NCBI GenBank assembly: GCA_013388515.1
Contig: JACAFC010000119.1
Location: 1 to 35,314, forward strand
Reading direction: 5' to 3'
Source of the DNA: Ignavibacteriaceae bacterium
Lineage (GTDB): Bacteria > Bacteroidota > Ignavibacteria > Ignavibacteriales > Ignavibacteriaceae
DNA: 35,314 bases
The notes beneath the pieces are model-generated. The model saw only the letters and a list, made by a program, of their open reading frames with translations. It did no database searches and was not told where the DNA came from. The translations under genes were made by a program, and so were the position numbers. Below, piece by piece: positions 25,319-34,449 of the stretch (positions are counted from its first letter, which is position 1; each line of letters opens with the position of its first letter).

Positions 25319-25326
25319 TTAAAAAA

Positions 25327-25767
25327 ATGTTTAGTGGCTCATTTTTGTACACACTCGATTCAAAAAATCGACTAAGTATTCCGGCAAAATTAAGAAAAAA
25401 TCTTTTGCCTGAATCTAAAGATTCGTTTGTTATTACTCAAGGATTAGGCAATTGTCTTGATCTTTATCCTCAAGATGAGTGGCAAAATATTATTAAGCGA
25501 CTTAGACAATTAAATCAATTTGATCCCAATGAACGAAAATTTACTAGAATGTTACTTCAAAATGCTATCGATGTTGAAATGGATAACCAGGCAAGAATAA
25601 TTCTGCCACAAAATCTTATTCAGTTGGCGAACATCGAGAAAGAAGTATTTATACTTGGATCGCTTGATAAAATTGAATTATGGAATCCCAAAATTTATAA
25701 CGAGTACATCTCCAATTCACCTGATAATTATGAGCAACTTGCAGCCAAGGTGATGATGGGTAAATGA
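25327..25767 (+). CDS. mraZ: Transcriptional regulator MraZ
   Basis: A 146-residue DNA-binding protein made of two SpoVT-AbrB-type halves that forms a ring and represses the dcw operon. The start MFSGSFLYTLDSKNRLSIPA is the family N-terminus, which is why the ATG at 25327 is chosen over 25282. The second half repeats the pattern with DNQARIILPQNLIQLANI. It is the first gene of the cluster, and its stop overlaps the rsmH start as ATGA. Confidence 0.94.
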   Translation: MFSGSFLYTLDSKNRLSIPAKLRKNLLPESKDSFVITQGLGNCLDLYPQDEWQNIIKRLRQLNQFDPNERKFTRMLLQNAIDVEMDNQARIILPQNLIQLANIEKEVFILGSLDKIELWNPKIYNEYISNSPDNYEQLAAKVMMGK

Positions 25768-26687
25768 GCAGTAAACATGTTCCAGTTTTATTAAAAGAAA
25801 GCCTTGAATTTTTGATAACAAATAAATCTGGAACTTATTTTGACGGTACAGTTGGTTTTGGAGGGCATGCAGAGGGGATTCTCAAATTGTTGAACAATGA
25901 TGCAAAGTTAGTTGCTGTTGATGTTGATTAAAATGCTTTTAACTATTCTAAAAAAAAATTTGATAAAGATATAAGAGTGAAACTATACAATTATAATTTT
26001 CAACGAATTGACACTATATCGAAAATAGAATCTTCAGAATTATTTGACGGTGTTTTTGTTGATTTAGGTGTATCATCATTTCAACTTGATGATCCTTCTG
26101 CGGGTTTTACTTACAGGCGTGAAGCAAATTTAGATTTGAGAATGGATAAAACAAGAGTGCTAAGTGCATCTGAACTTATTAATACTTTTAGTGAAAAAGA
26201 AATTGCAAATATTATTTATAAATACGGTGAAGAAAAAAATGCGAAAAAAATTGCCGCTGCTATTTGTGAATCTAGAAAGCTTAAGAAAATTAGTACTACA
26301 ACACAGTTGTATGAGATAATTTCTAAAATTACTTCGCAAAGATTTTTGTTAAAAACTTTATCAAGAGTATTCCAGGCATTTAGGATTTATGTGAATAATG
26401 AGTTAAGTGTTTTGGAAGACTTTATACCAAAAGCCGTTAATCTCTTAAAAAAAGGGGGGAGGATAGTAATATTAACATATCATTCCCTTGAAGATAGAAT
26501 TGTTAAAGAGATGTTCAGATACGAAATGCTGGAGTGTATTTGTCCCAATGATTATCCTATTTGCACTTGCGGTAAAAAGTCTCGATTAAAATTACTGACA
26601 AAAAAACCGGTTGTACCTGCTTATGAAGAGATACTGATTAATCCTCGAGCAAGAAGTGCTAAATTAAGAGCTGCCGAACGTATATGA
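25764..26687 (+). pseudogene. rsmH: 16S rRNA (cytosine-1402-N4)-methyltransferase RsmH, interrupted by an in-frame TAA
   Basis: The frame would give 307 residues, the normal length for RsmH (MraW), which methylates C1402 of 16S rRNA using S-adenosylmethionine. The N-terminus SSKHVPVLLKESLEFL and the SAM-binding DGTVGFGGHAEGIL are intact. Codon 56 (25929-25931) is TAA, in the stretch VAVDVD-stop-NAFNYSKK; homologues usually have Glu or another polar residue there. The reading frame then continues unchanged with FVDLGVSSFQLDDPSAGFT, RVFQAFRIYVNNEL and TYHSLEDRIVK to the end. A single base change or sequencing error is the simplest cause; selenocysteine-like recoding is not expected at TAA. It overlaps mraZ and the ftsL-like gene by four bases each. 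Confidence 0.85.
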
Positions 26688-27016
26688 AAAAAATCTCAAG
26701 AATAAAAAAAATAGTCTACATCTTTTTTACGTTATTCGTATTTGGCTCATTCATTGTTACTTATGTTGCTATCAAAAAAAAGTGCGAAGATTTAGTAAAG
26801 CAAATAGTTTTAACTGAAGAGGAACTGGAAGATAATAATGTACGTAAGAACCATTTAATAGCTCGTTACCAAAATCTAGCTTCTGAAGAAAGAATTATTT
26901 CTATTGCAACATATGAACTTGGTATGGTAATAGAAGATCCTCCCATAGAGATTGTCACTTTAGATGCAGAACAAATTTCAGAATTGCATAACCTTGTTCA
27001 GGAGAGTTATGATTAA
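26684..27016 (+). CDS. ftsL: FtsL-like division protein
   Basis: A 110-residue bitopic membrane protein: short basic cytoplasmic tail, one transmembrane span (about residues 10-29), then a coiled-coil-like region (about 35-70) ending in SEERIISIATYELGMV. The segment matches the FtsL pattern of 'ERI..IA...LGM'. Its slot between rsmH and ftsI is the standard place for ftsL, whose product with FtsB/FtsQ activates FtsWI at the septum. Sequence identity in this family is always low, so position and topology carry the call. ATGA overlap with rsmH at the front; it overlaps ftsI by eight bases at the end. Confidence 0.75.
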   Translation: MKKISRIKKIVYIFFTLFVFGSFIVTYVAIKKKCEDLVKQIVLTEEELEDNNVRKNHLIARYQNLASEERIISIATYELGMVIEDPPIEIVTLDAEQISELHNLVQESYD

Positions 27017-29002
27017 TTCGAGAGTATTTTGGATTCTAATTGGTACATCAATTTTTTTCATTTTGCTTTTAGTAAAACTATTTGATCTTCAAGTTTTACA
27101 GAATGATGAGTACGATTTTTATGCAAAGAGACAACAGAATAGGAGTGATCTAATTAAAGCTGAAAGGGGTTTAATCTATGATAGGAACAATATCCTTCTG
27201 GTGTACAATCGAAATGATATTTCATTTTTGCTAGATAAAAATGCTTTTAAACCAAAGGAAATTACAACGGTTACTAAAAAACTTTCTTCATTATTTAAGA
27301 ACAAACCATCTTTTTATAGGCAGTTGCTTGAAAGTAAATCACGTACAGTTTGTGTTGAGAGGAAAGTTCCAAAAGAAAAAAGCTTGCTGTTAAGAAATCT
27401 TAACTTGCCAGCTTTGTATGTTAAGGAGGATCCAACAAGGATATATCACTATAATTCGTTGGCTTCCCACATACTCGGTTATGTAGATGACCAGATGAAT
27501 GGAGTAGATGGTATTGAGAGTTTCTTTAATGATGCATTAAAGGGTGAAGACGGGATTCGCCAAGTAGAAAGAAGTGCAGGCGGCAGAATGATTACTGTAA
27601 GCGAGGAAAATACAAAACCCGCTGTTCCTGGTTTGAACATTCAACTCACCATCGATAAAAAAGTACAGGCAATCTTAGAAGAAGAATTATTAACTGGGAT
27701 AAAGCGCTATGAGGCTGCCTCTGCAACCGGAATTATATGAATCCTAAAAACGGAGAAATTTTAGCTCTTGCTAATGCAGGTGATTATGATCCGAATAGTT
27801 ATTCGGAATATGATGACTTCAATAGAAAAAATAGATGTATAACAGATGTATATGAACCTGGGTCTACAATGAAGGCTATTACTCTGGCAGCGTTGTTAGA
27901 TCAAGGACTTTGTAAGGAAAACGAAATAATTAATGTTGAAAATGGAGTTTATAAGTTCAGAGACAGAATAATTCGAGATACTCATAAACATCAGAAGCTT
28001 ACAGTTCAAGGAATCTTGGATCAATCCAGTAATGTTGGAATGACAAAACTAATTCAAAGAATTGATGATGAACTGTTGTATAAATATTTACGTGGATTTG
28101 GTTTTGGGACATATACTTCCATCGAACTTCCTGGAGAAGTCAAAGGAACCTTAAAGAAACCATCCGAATGGTCACTTGTCAGCAAAACATTTATGTCTTT
28201 TGGTTATGAACTAACTGCGACACCGCTTCAGCTTATTACCGCTTTTAGTGCATTAATAAATGGCGGCATATTATACCAACCACAAATTGTTAAAAAGTTG
28301 ATGAATTCAGATGGCGAAACAAAGTTGGAATATCAGCATAGGGAAGTTAGAAGAATTATCGCGCCACAAACATCCGATAGAATGAGGACTTTATTAGCCT
28401 CTGTGGTTGAGAATGGCACAGCCCAAAATGCTAAACTAGATTTTATTGCTGTTGGCGGAAAAACAGGTACATCCAAAATTATTGAGAATGGTAAATACTC
28501 TGAGTCTAATTACAATTCTTCATTTATAGGGTTTTATCCTGTAGAAGATCCACAAGTTGTTTGTCTTATACTGCTAAATTCTCCTAAAGTAGGAGGTTAT
28601 GGTGGATTAGTGGCTGCTCCAATCTTTAAAGAAGTAACTAAGCGAATCTTATTGAATATTCATGAATCACTTGAAAATATTCCTGACTCTTATCAGAAAA
28701 ATGATGATGTTAAATTCATTAAGGCAAAAAACATTGAGGAACCTAAAACTACTATAACAAGAAGCTTGTCACATAACATGCCCGAAAATAATAATGCACC
28801 TGCAAATAAAGTTATGCCTGATTTAAAGAATCGTTCAATACGAGAAGCATTAGTTATACTAAGCAGTTTAGGAATTGATTATAAAGTATCTGGATCTGGA
28901 AAAGTTATTTCGCAAAGCATTCTACCGGGTTCAAGGGTTAAAAAGGATATGGTCTGTAAAATTTTATGCACAGAAATAAAGAATAAGGTGCTGGCAAATT
29001 AA
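27009..29002 (+). pseudogene. ftsI: Penicillin-binding protein FtsI with PASTA domain, split by an apparent one-base deletion
   Basis: Septal transpeptidase that cross-links peptidoglycan. Part one (27009-27740) has an N-terminal transmembrane span (about residues 5-25) and the dimerisation domain (AERGLIYDRNN; HILGYVDDQMNGVDGIESFF). It ends with a premature TGA after ATGII. Part two (27737-29002) resumes in the -1 frame with MNPKNGEILALANAGDYDP, and contains the active-site STMK (YEPGSTMK), SSN (DQSSNVGMTK), KTGT (GGKTGTSK) and a C-terminal PASTA domain (about residues 355-415 of part two). Restoring one base (for example ATA-ATG from ATATG) joins the two into about 664 residues with the expected GIIMNPKNGE sequence. 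No slippery heptamer is present. The real start is ATG 27009, with AGGAG upstream. Confidence 0.88.
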
Positions 29003-30471
29003 TGGATTTATCTACCTTACTAGATAGAGTGAAAACCATCCAAGTTGTCGGTGAAATTTCACGAGAAAGCATAAGTGGCATCCATTACGATTCAAGAAAA
29101 GTAACTAGGAATTCAATCTTTGTTGCAATTAAAGGATTTAAGATTGATGGTCACAAATTCATTTCAGATGCAATTAGCAGAGGTGCTATTGCAATTGTTG
29201 TAGAGGATAATGACGCATTCCCCGATGATGCAATTACACGGCAAGATGCTGCAAAAATTCTAGTAAAGAATAGCAGAGAAGCTCTTGCTGAATTATCAAA
29301 TTCATTTTTTGATGAACCATCAAAGAAAATTAAACTTGTTGGAATAACTGGCACGAATGGAAAGACGACAACATCGTATTTTCTAAAATCTATTTTTGAA
29401 GTTGCTGGGTACAAAGCTGGATTAATTGGTACTATATCTAATTTTATAGGCAATACTTCAATTGCTTCTTCGCTTACTACTCCAGAATCAAATGACCTCA
29501 ATTCGCTTTTCAGTGAAATGTATAATCAGGGCTGTAAATATGCGGTAATGGAAGTTTCGTCGCATTCACTTTTATTAAAACGAGTTCATAATATTTCTTT
29601 TTCAGCTGCCATTTTTACAAACCTTACTCAGGATCATTTAGATTTTCATGAGAATATCGAAGGTTATTTCCAAGCAAAAAAAATCCTATTTGATAATTTA
29701 GGATCAAATGCATCTGCACTTTATAATGCTGATGATATTAAAGGTTCTGAAATTATTAAAGACAGTAATGCTGCAGTTTATTCTTATGGTATTAAGGATT
29801 CAGCAGATTTTAAAATGCAAAATATTCAATTCGATTTGAATGGAACTTCCCTCATTATCAGGCATAAAAATTCCGAATATAATATTTCAACAAGCTTTAT
29901 TGGTGATTTCAATGCTTACAATGCTTGCTGTGCTTTTTCCACAGCAGCAATTCTGGGTTTTAATCCACAGATAATAATAGATGGTATAAGGAAAACCCCG
30001 CAAGTACCAGGAAGATTCGAAGTTGTTGGATTAGGTAATAAAAAAGTAATTATAGACTATTCACACACTCCTGATAGTTTAGAAAAAGCTCTTTTAGCCA
30101 TTAGGAAAATGGTAAAAACAGAAAAGCCTGTTTATACAGTGTTCGGATGCGGAGGAGATAGGGACAAGACCAAGCGGCCAATCATGGGTAAAATTGCCAG
30201 CGAAATATCCGACAAAGTCATTATTACTTCTGATAATCCTAGAAGTGAAGATCCTTTAAAAATAATGAACGAAATTAAAGCTGGTATTTCCAAAGCAAAT
30301 TTCACCATGATTGAGAGCAGGGAGGACGCAATAAAAAATGCCATTAAGTTTTCGGAAGATGATGCTGTAATTCTAATTGCTGGTAAAGGGCACGAAACTT
30401 ACCAAGAAATTAAAGGAATAAAAAACCATTTCTCAGATAAAGAAGTGGCAGAAAAGTATTTGAATTTATGA
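29002..30471 (+). CDS. murE: UDP-MurNAc-tripeptide synthetase, meso-diaminopimelate adding
   Basis: Cytoplasmic ATP-dependent ligase that adds the third residue of the stem peptide. The N-terminal UDP-binding domain has SISGIHYDSRKVTRNSIFVA; the P-loop is GITGTNGKTTTSYFLK; the carbamoylated-Lys region follows. DNPRSEDP (Asp411-Asn412-Pro413-Arg414) is the specificity motif for meso-DAP rather than Lys, so the wall is of the Gram-negative type. At 489 residues its length is normal. The start overlaps the ftsI stop as TAATG; the stop overlaps murF as ATGA. Confidence 0.96.
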   Translation: MDLSTLLDRVKTIQVVGEISRESISGIHYDSRKVTRNSIFVAIKGFKIDGHKFISDAISRGAIAIVVEDNDAFPDDAITRQDAAKILVKNSREALAELSNSFFDEPSKKIKLVGITGTNGKTTTSYFLKSIFEVAGYKAGLIGTISNFIGNTSIASSLTTPESNDLNSLFSEMYNQGCKYAVMEVSSHSLLLKRVHNISFSAAIFTNLTQDHLDFHENIEGYFQAKKILFDNLGSNASALYNADDIKGSEIIKDSNAAVYSYGIKDSADFKMQNIQFDLNGTSLIIRHKNSEYNISTSFIGDFNAYNACCAFSTAAILGFNPQIIIDGIRKTPQVPGRFEVVGLGNKKVIIDYSHTPDSLEKALLAIRKMVKTEKPVYTVFGCGGDRDKTKRPIMGKIASEISDKVIITSDNPRSEDPLKIMNEIKAGISKANFTMIESREDAIKNAIKFSEDDAVILIAGKGHETYQEIKGIKNHFSDKEVAEKYLNL

Positions 30472-31868
30472 AACAAGTGTCTTTAACCATACAAGATTTT
30501 TTCCAGTTAAGTAATGCAGTGCTGTATGATGCTGATAAATTTAAGCCTATTACAAAGGTTTCAATAGATTCGAGAAATGTATCAAAAGGTTCCTTATTTA
30601 TAGCAATTAAGGGAGAAAAATTTGATGGGCACGATTTTATTAACGAAGCTATTAAAAAAGGTGCTAATCTAGTATTAATAAATGAAAACAAACTTAACTC
30701 TTTTCAACATTTAAAAATTCCGATTATTACAGTTAAAAATACAACTTTAGCACTAGGTGAGATTGCAGCTGTCTGGAGAAAAAAGCTAAGAACTAAAATA
30801 ATTGGATTAACAGGAAGTGCTGGAAAAACAACAACAAAGGAAATGATTTTTAATCTGTTAAGTGAAAAATATAGTGTTAATAAAACAGCTGCCAATAATA
30901 ACAATCATATTGGCGTACCTTTAACATTGCTTAGCACTACTAATAAACACGATTACTTAGTTCTAGAACTTGGAACTAATCATTTCGGTGAGATTAAGTA
31001 TTCTGCAGAAATTGCTCTTCCCGACTATGCATTAATTACGAACATCGGTAATTCTCATTTAGAGTTTCTAAATAATAAGAAAGGTGTGTTAAAAGAGAAA
31101 TCATTTTTGTTTGAAGCAACAAAATCAATAAATGGAACATTGCTCATTAATAATGAAGATCCATTACTCCGGATGAAAAATGAAAACTATAAGAAAAGAA
31201 TAACTTTCGGAATAGAATGTAATGCAGATGTAAAGGGAAGAATTGAAAAATTTACGACGGATGGAAAACCGGTTATTACTGTGTCGTACAAAGGGAAATC
31301 TGAAACATTTGAAATACCATTTTATGGGGAACAAGGTGCCAAAAATTTTCTAGCAGCAGCAACTGTTGCATTAACCGTTGGATTACGATTTAAAGATATT
31401 AAGAAAAGTATTAAGAAATTCAAACCAGTTGAAAAAAGATTAGACATCAGAAAATTAAAAAACTTTGTGATCATAAATGATACTTATAACGCTAATCCTG
31501 AATCTATGAAACTGTCGCTGGAGTTATTAGCTAAAATTAGTATTTATAAAAATCGCATTGCAATTTTAGGTGATATGTTCGAATTAGGAAGTAAGAGTAA
31601 AGTACTTCATGAAGCATTATCCAGAGTGGTTTTAAAGAATAAAATTGACCGAGTTTACTTAATTGGTAAAGCGATGAAATACTTGCATAAAAAGTTAATC
31701 AACAAAAAGGTTGAATCTTATCATTTCGAAAATCGTGAAAGCTTTAAAGAATTTTTAATTCACGAGTGTTTAACAAATTCGGTAATACTAATAAAAGGTT
31801 CACGCGGTATGAAGATGGAAGAATTTACAGAATCAATCATTTCACATTATAAGGGTAATTCAAAATGA
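30468..31868 (+). CDS. murF: UDP-MurNAc-tripeptide-D-alanyl-D-alanine ligase
   Basis: A 466-residue Mur ligase that attaches D-Ala-D-Ala to UDP-MurNAc-tripeptide. The N-terminal domain shows VSIDSRNVSKGSLFIAIKGEKFDGHDF, the P-loop is GLTGSAGKTTTKEM, followed by NNNNHIGVPLTLL and LVLELGTNHFGEI, which are MurF-specific. The C-terminal domain starts at NDTYNANPESM, and includes AILGDMFELG. All catalytic elements are intact. ATGA overlaps on both sides: with murE at the front and with the 35-residue membrane protein at the end. Confidence 0.96.
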   Translation: MKQVSLTIQDFFQLSNAVLYDADKFKPITKVSIDSRNVSKGSLFIAIKGEKFDGHDFINEAIKKGANLVLINENKLNSFQHLKIPIITVKNTTLALGEIAAVWRKKLRTKIIGLTGSAGKTTTKEMIFNLLSEKYSVNKTAANNNNHIGVPLTLLSTTNKHDYLVLELGTNHFGEIKYSAEIALPDYALITNIGNSHLEFLNNKKGVLKEKSFLFEATKSINGTLLINNEDPLLRMKNENYKKRITFGIECNADVKGRIEKFTTDGKPVITVSYKGKSETFEIPFYGEQGAKNFLAAATVALTVGLRFKDIKKSIKKFKPVEKRLDIRKLKNFVIINDTYNANPESMKLSLELLAKISIYKNRIAILGDMFELGSKSKVLHEALSRVVLKNKIDRVYLIGKAMKYLHKKLINKKVESYHFENRESFKEFLIHECLTNSVILIKGSRGMKMEEFTESIISHYKGNSK

Positions 31869-31972
31869 ACCAAGAATACTACCTCACTGATCATTATCAA
31901 AATGCTAAAAGTGGTGTAATTGTTTGGTTGTCAATTATTATCGGAGCAGTATTCGTTTTAATATTTTTATAA
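31865..31972 (+). CDS. Small single-span membrane protein (35 residues) between murF and mraY
   Basis: The ATG overlaps the murF stop as ATGA, and the frame runs 35 codons to TAA at 31970-31972. The peptide has a polar N-terminus (residues 1-16, starting MNQEYYLTDHYQN, with Lys15) and one hydrophobic segment (about residues 17-35: VIVWLSIIIGAVFVLIFL) ending right at the C-terminus. This is a plausible single-span protein with its N-terminus in the cytoplasm or outside. It matches no known family that I recognise. Support: the coupling overlap matches the other genes of the operon, and the next gene, mraY, starts 21 bases after its stop, so it is not merely spacer. Confidence 0.6.
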   Translation: MNQEYYLTDHYQNAKSGVIVWLSIIIGAVFVLIFL

Positions 31973-31993
31973 AGATTTTTTGAAGACAGCATA

Positions 31994-33103
31994 ATGCTCT
32001 ATTATCTATTTGAATATATTAACAAAGTATTCAATCCACCCGGATTCGATATCTTTAGATTTTTAACGTTTAGATCGGCACTGGCTGCAATAACAGGTTT
32101 GCTATTAGCCTTATTACTTTCACCTAGAATTATTATGATATTAAAACAAAAGCAAATAGGCGAAGCAAAGAAAATTGATGGTCCTAAATCGCATTGGTCA
32201 AAAGCTGGTACTCCAACAATGGGTGGAATAATTGTGCTGTTATCTGTTTTTGTTCCGGTAATTTTATGGGCTGATGTAAAAAGCATTTACATAATACTAA
32301 TTGTTTTTGGTACACTTGTTTTAGGCGGGGTTGGATTTTTAGACGACTATCTGAAAGTAATTAAGAAATTGCCAAATGGATTAATTGCCCGTTATAAATT
32401 AATCGGTCAAATAATTGTAGGATTAATTATTGGATCAGTAATTTATTTTTCTCCTCAGTTTGAAAATATAAATTCGATAACAACAGTTCCATTTCTTAAA
32501 GATTTCAATTTTGATTTCTCATATTTATATATCCCGGTAATTGTTTTTATAATCACCGCAACATCAAACGCTGTTAATTTAACAGATGGACTCGATGGAC
32601 TTGCCATTGGAATTATAGCAATCGTAATGATTGCACTTGCTATCATAAGTTACGTTAGTGGAAATGCCATATATTCAGATTATTTGAATATTATTTATTT
32701 GCCAGGGTCTGGTGAACTTACAGTATACGTAGCGGCACTTGTTGGGGCATCATTAGGCTTCCTTTGGTACAATTCCTATCCCGCACAGGTTTTTATGGGA
32801 GATACTGGATCGTTAGCACTCGGAGGTGCTTTCGGAATTCTTGCAGTATTAATTAAAAAAGAATTACTTCTTCCAATACTTGGAGGCATCTTTTTTCTTG
32901 AAACAATTTCTGTGATAATGCAGAGATTGTACTTTAAATACACGAAGAGAAAATATGGTGAGGGCAAAAGAATTTTTAAGATGGCGCCTATTCATCATCA
33001 TTTTGAAATGCTTGGCTGGCCAGAACCTAAAATTGTTACTAGGTTCTACATCATTGCAATTATTCTAGCTATTATCAGTTTAACATCATTTAAGATTCGT
33101 TGA
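31994..33103 (+). CDS. mraY: Phospho-N-acetylmuramoyl-pentapeptide-transferase
   Basis: A 369-residue integral membrane enzyme that transfers phospho-MurNAc-pentapeptide to undecaprenyl phosphate, making lipid I. About ten transmembrane segments are visible. Family motifs: KAGTPTMGGI, FLDDYLKV with the catalytic Asp pair, NAVNLTDGLDGLA, VFMGDTGSLALGG and PIHHHFEMLGWPE, all intact. Length is normal. It follows the 35-residue gene by 21 bases and its stop overlaps the murD start as TGATG. Confidence 0.97.
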   Translation: MLYYLFEYINKVFNPPGFDIFRFLTFRSALAAITGLLLALLLSPRIIMILKQKQIGEAKKIDGPKSHWSKAGTPTMGGIIVLLSVFVPVILWADVKSIYIILIVFGTLVLGGVGFLDDYLKVIKKLPNGLIARYKLIGQIIVGLIIGSVIYFSPQFENINSITTVPFLKDFNFDFSYLYIPVIVFIITATSNAVNLTDGLDGLAIGIIAIVMIALAIISYVSGNAIYSDYLNIIYLPGSGELTVYVAALVGASLGFLWYNSYPAQVFMGDTGSLALGGAFGILAVLIKKELLLPILGGIFFLETISVIMQRLYFKYTKRKYGEGKRIFKMAPIHHHFEMLGWPEPKIVTRFYIIAIILAIISLTSFKIR

Positions 33104-34449
33104 TGAATATAAGTGGGAAAAAAATATCGATTGTCGGTGCAGTTAGAAGTGGAATTGGAGCTGCTAAACTAGTTAAGCAATTAAATGGAGTTCCATTCGT
33201 GAGTGATGCGAATGAAAATGAAAAGATAAAAAACTCCATCAAAACTTTAGAAACACTGGCAATTAAATATGAAATTGGAGGTCATTCCAATAAAGTTTTT
33301 GATTGTGATTTAATGGTTGTAAGCCCAGGTGTTCCTCTGGACTCTGACGTTATCAACACTGCAAAATCTAAAGGTATTAAACTAGTAAGTGAGCTTGAAT
33401 TAGCTTCATTGGTGTGTAAAGGAAAAATTATTGCTATTACAGGTACAAATGGCAAAACCACAACAACAAGCTTATGTGGCCATCTTTTTAACATTTGTGG
33501 CGTAAAAACTTACACTGCTGGAAATATTGGGCTGGCATTTTCCGAAATTGCTCTTAATGTACAGGAGGATGAGTTTGCTGTTATCGAGGTGTCCAGCTTT
33601 CAACTGGATTTGATCGATAAGTTCAAACCAAAAGTTGCGGTTATTTTAAATATTACTCCAGACCATTTGAATAGATATGAAAATAATTATCAGAATTATA
33701 TCAATTCAAAACTTCGAATTTTTGAAAATCAAAACGATAAGGACTTCCTAATTATAAACAAAGATAATGAAGTGCTGGTGAATTCAATTAAGGAACATAA
33801 AAGTACAGATTTATATTTCTCCTTAAATAAACCTCAGCAGAATGGTGCATCTATTAATGGTGAAGATATTGTTTATCTTAAAAATGGTGCAGAAGAATTC
33901 CGATGTAAGATATCAGATATAAACCTCCGCGGCGAACATAATTATGCAAACGCAATGGCGGTTATAATCGCAGCTAAAATCTTTGATTTTGATAATCAGA
34001 AAATCATTGAAGGTTTAAAGACATTTAAAGGAGTTGAACATCGACTTGAGTTTGTTCGCGAGTTGGACGGTGTAAAATATATCAATGATTCAAAAGCAAC
34101 TAATGTTGATTCGGTTTGGTATGCATTGAGAAGTTTTGATCAACCGATTTATTTAATACTTGGTGGACAAGATAAGGGAAATGATTATGATCAAATTAAG
34201 GAATTGGTTCTGAACAAAGTTAAAAAGATTTATGCAATTGGTTCTTCATCGGAAAAAGTCTTCAATTATTTTCATCATGATGTTAAAGTTGAAATTAAAC
34301 ATTCCTTAGAGGATGCAGTTACAGCAGCTAGCAGCGAAGCAAGAGAAAATGATATTGTACTGCTGTCACCAGCATGTGCAAGCTTTGATATGTTTAATGA
34401 TTACGAACACCGAGGCAGAGTTTTTAAAGAAGCAGTAAATAAATTGTAA
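33103..34449 (+). CDS. murD: UDP-N-acetylmuramoylalanine-D-glutamate ligase
   Basis: A 448-residue cytoplasmic Mur ligase adding D-Glu to UDP-MurNAc-L-Ala. The N-terminal Rossmann domain opens with ISIVGAVRSGIGAAKLVKQ, the P-loop is AITGTNGKTTTTSL, then IEVSSFQLD and LNITPDHLNRY, and the C-terminal domain GVEHRLEFVRELDGVKYINDSKATN. The ATG at 33103 overlaps the mraY stop as TGATG; a TTG at 33100 would add one residue but is less likely. The gene ends with ftsW starting at the next base after its stop. Confidence 0.96.
   Translation: MNISGKKISIVGAVRSGIGAAKLVKQLNGVPFVSDANENEKIKNSIKTLETLAIKYEIGGHSNKVFDCDLMVVSPGVPLDSDVINTAKSKGIKLVSELELASLVCKGKIIAITGTNGKTTTTSLCGHLFNICGVKTYTAGNIGLAFSEIALNVQEDEFAVIEVSSFQLDLIDKFKPKVAVILNITPDHLNRYENNYQNYINSKLRIFENQNDKDFLIINKDNEVLVNSIKEHKSTDLYFSLNKPQQNGASINGEDIVYLKNGAEEFRCKISDINLRGEHNYANAMAVIIAAKIFDFDNQKIIEGLKTFKGVEHRLEFVRELDGVKYINDSKATNVDSVWYALRSFDQPIYLILGGQDKGNDYDQIKELVLNKVKKIYAIGSSSEKVFNYFHHDVKVEIKHSLEDAVTAASSEARENDIVLLSPACASFDMFNDYEHRGRVFKEAVNKL

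Noticed and set aside
25282-25326. Longer mraZ starting at the ATG at 25282
   Set aside because: The extra 15 residues are not part of the MraZ family, lie inside the MraZ operator and lack a ribosome-binding site; the ATG at 25327 has AAGGA and the family N-terminus.
25929-25931. Genetic-code change with TAA read as an amino acid
   Set aside because: Other genes in the window end normally at TAA (for example truA, murD and the 35-residue gene) without extension of conserved sequence.
26964-27008. Longer ftsI starting at the ATG at 26964
   Set aside because: It would overlap the ftsL-like gene by over 50 bases; the ATG at 27009 has AGGAG upstream and directly precedes the membrane span.
27731-27740. 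Programmed -1 frameshift in ftsI
   Set aside because: The sequence before the stop has no X-XXY-YYZ slippery heptamer and no clear downstream stimulatory hairpin; a one-base deletion explains it better.
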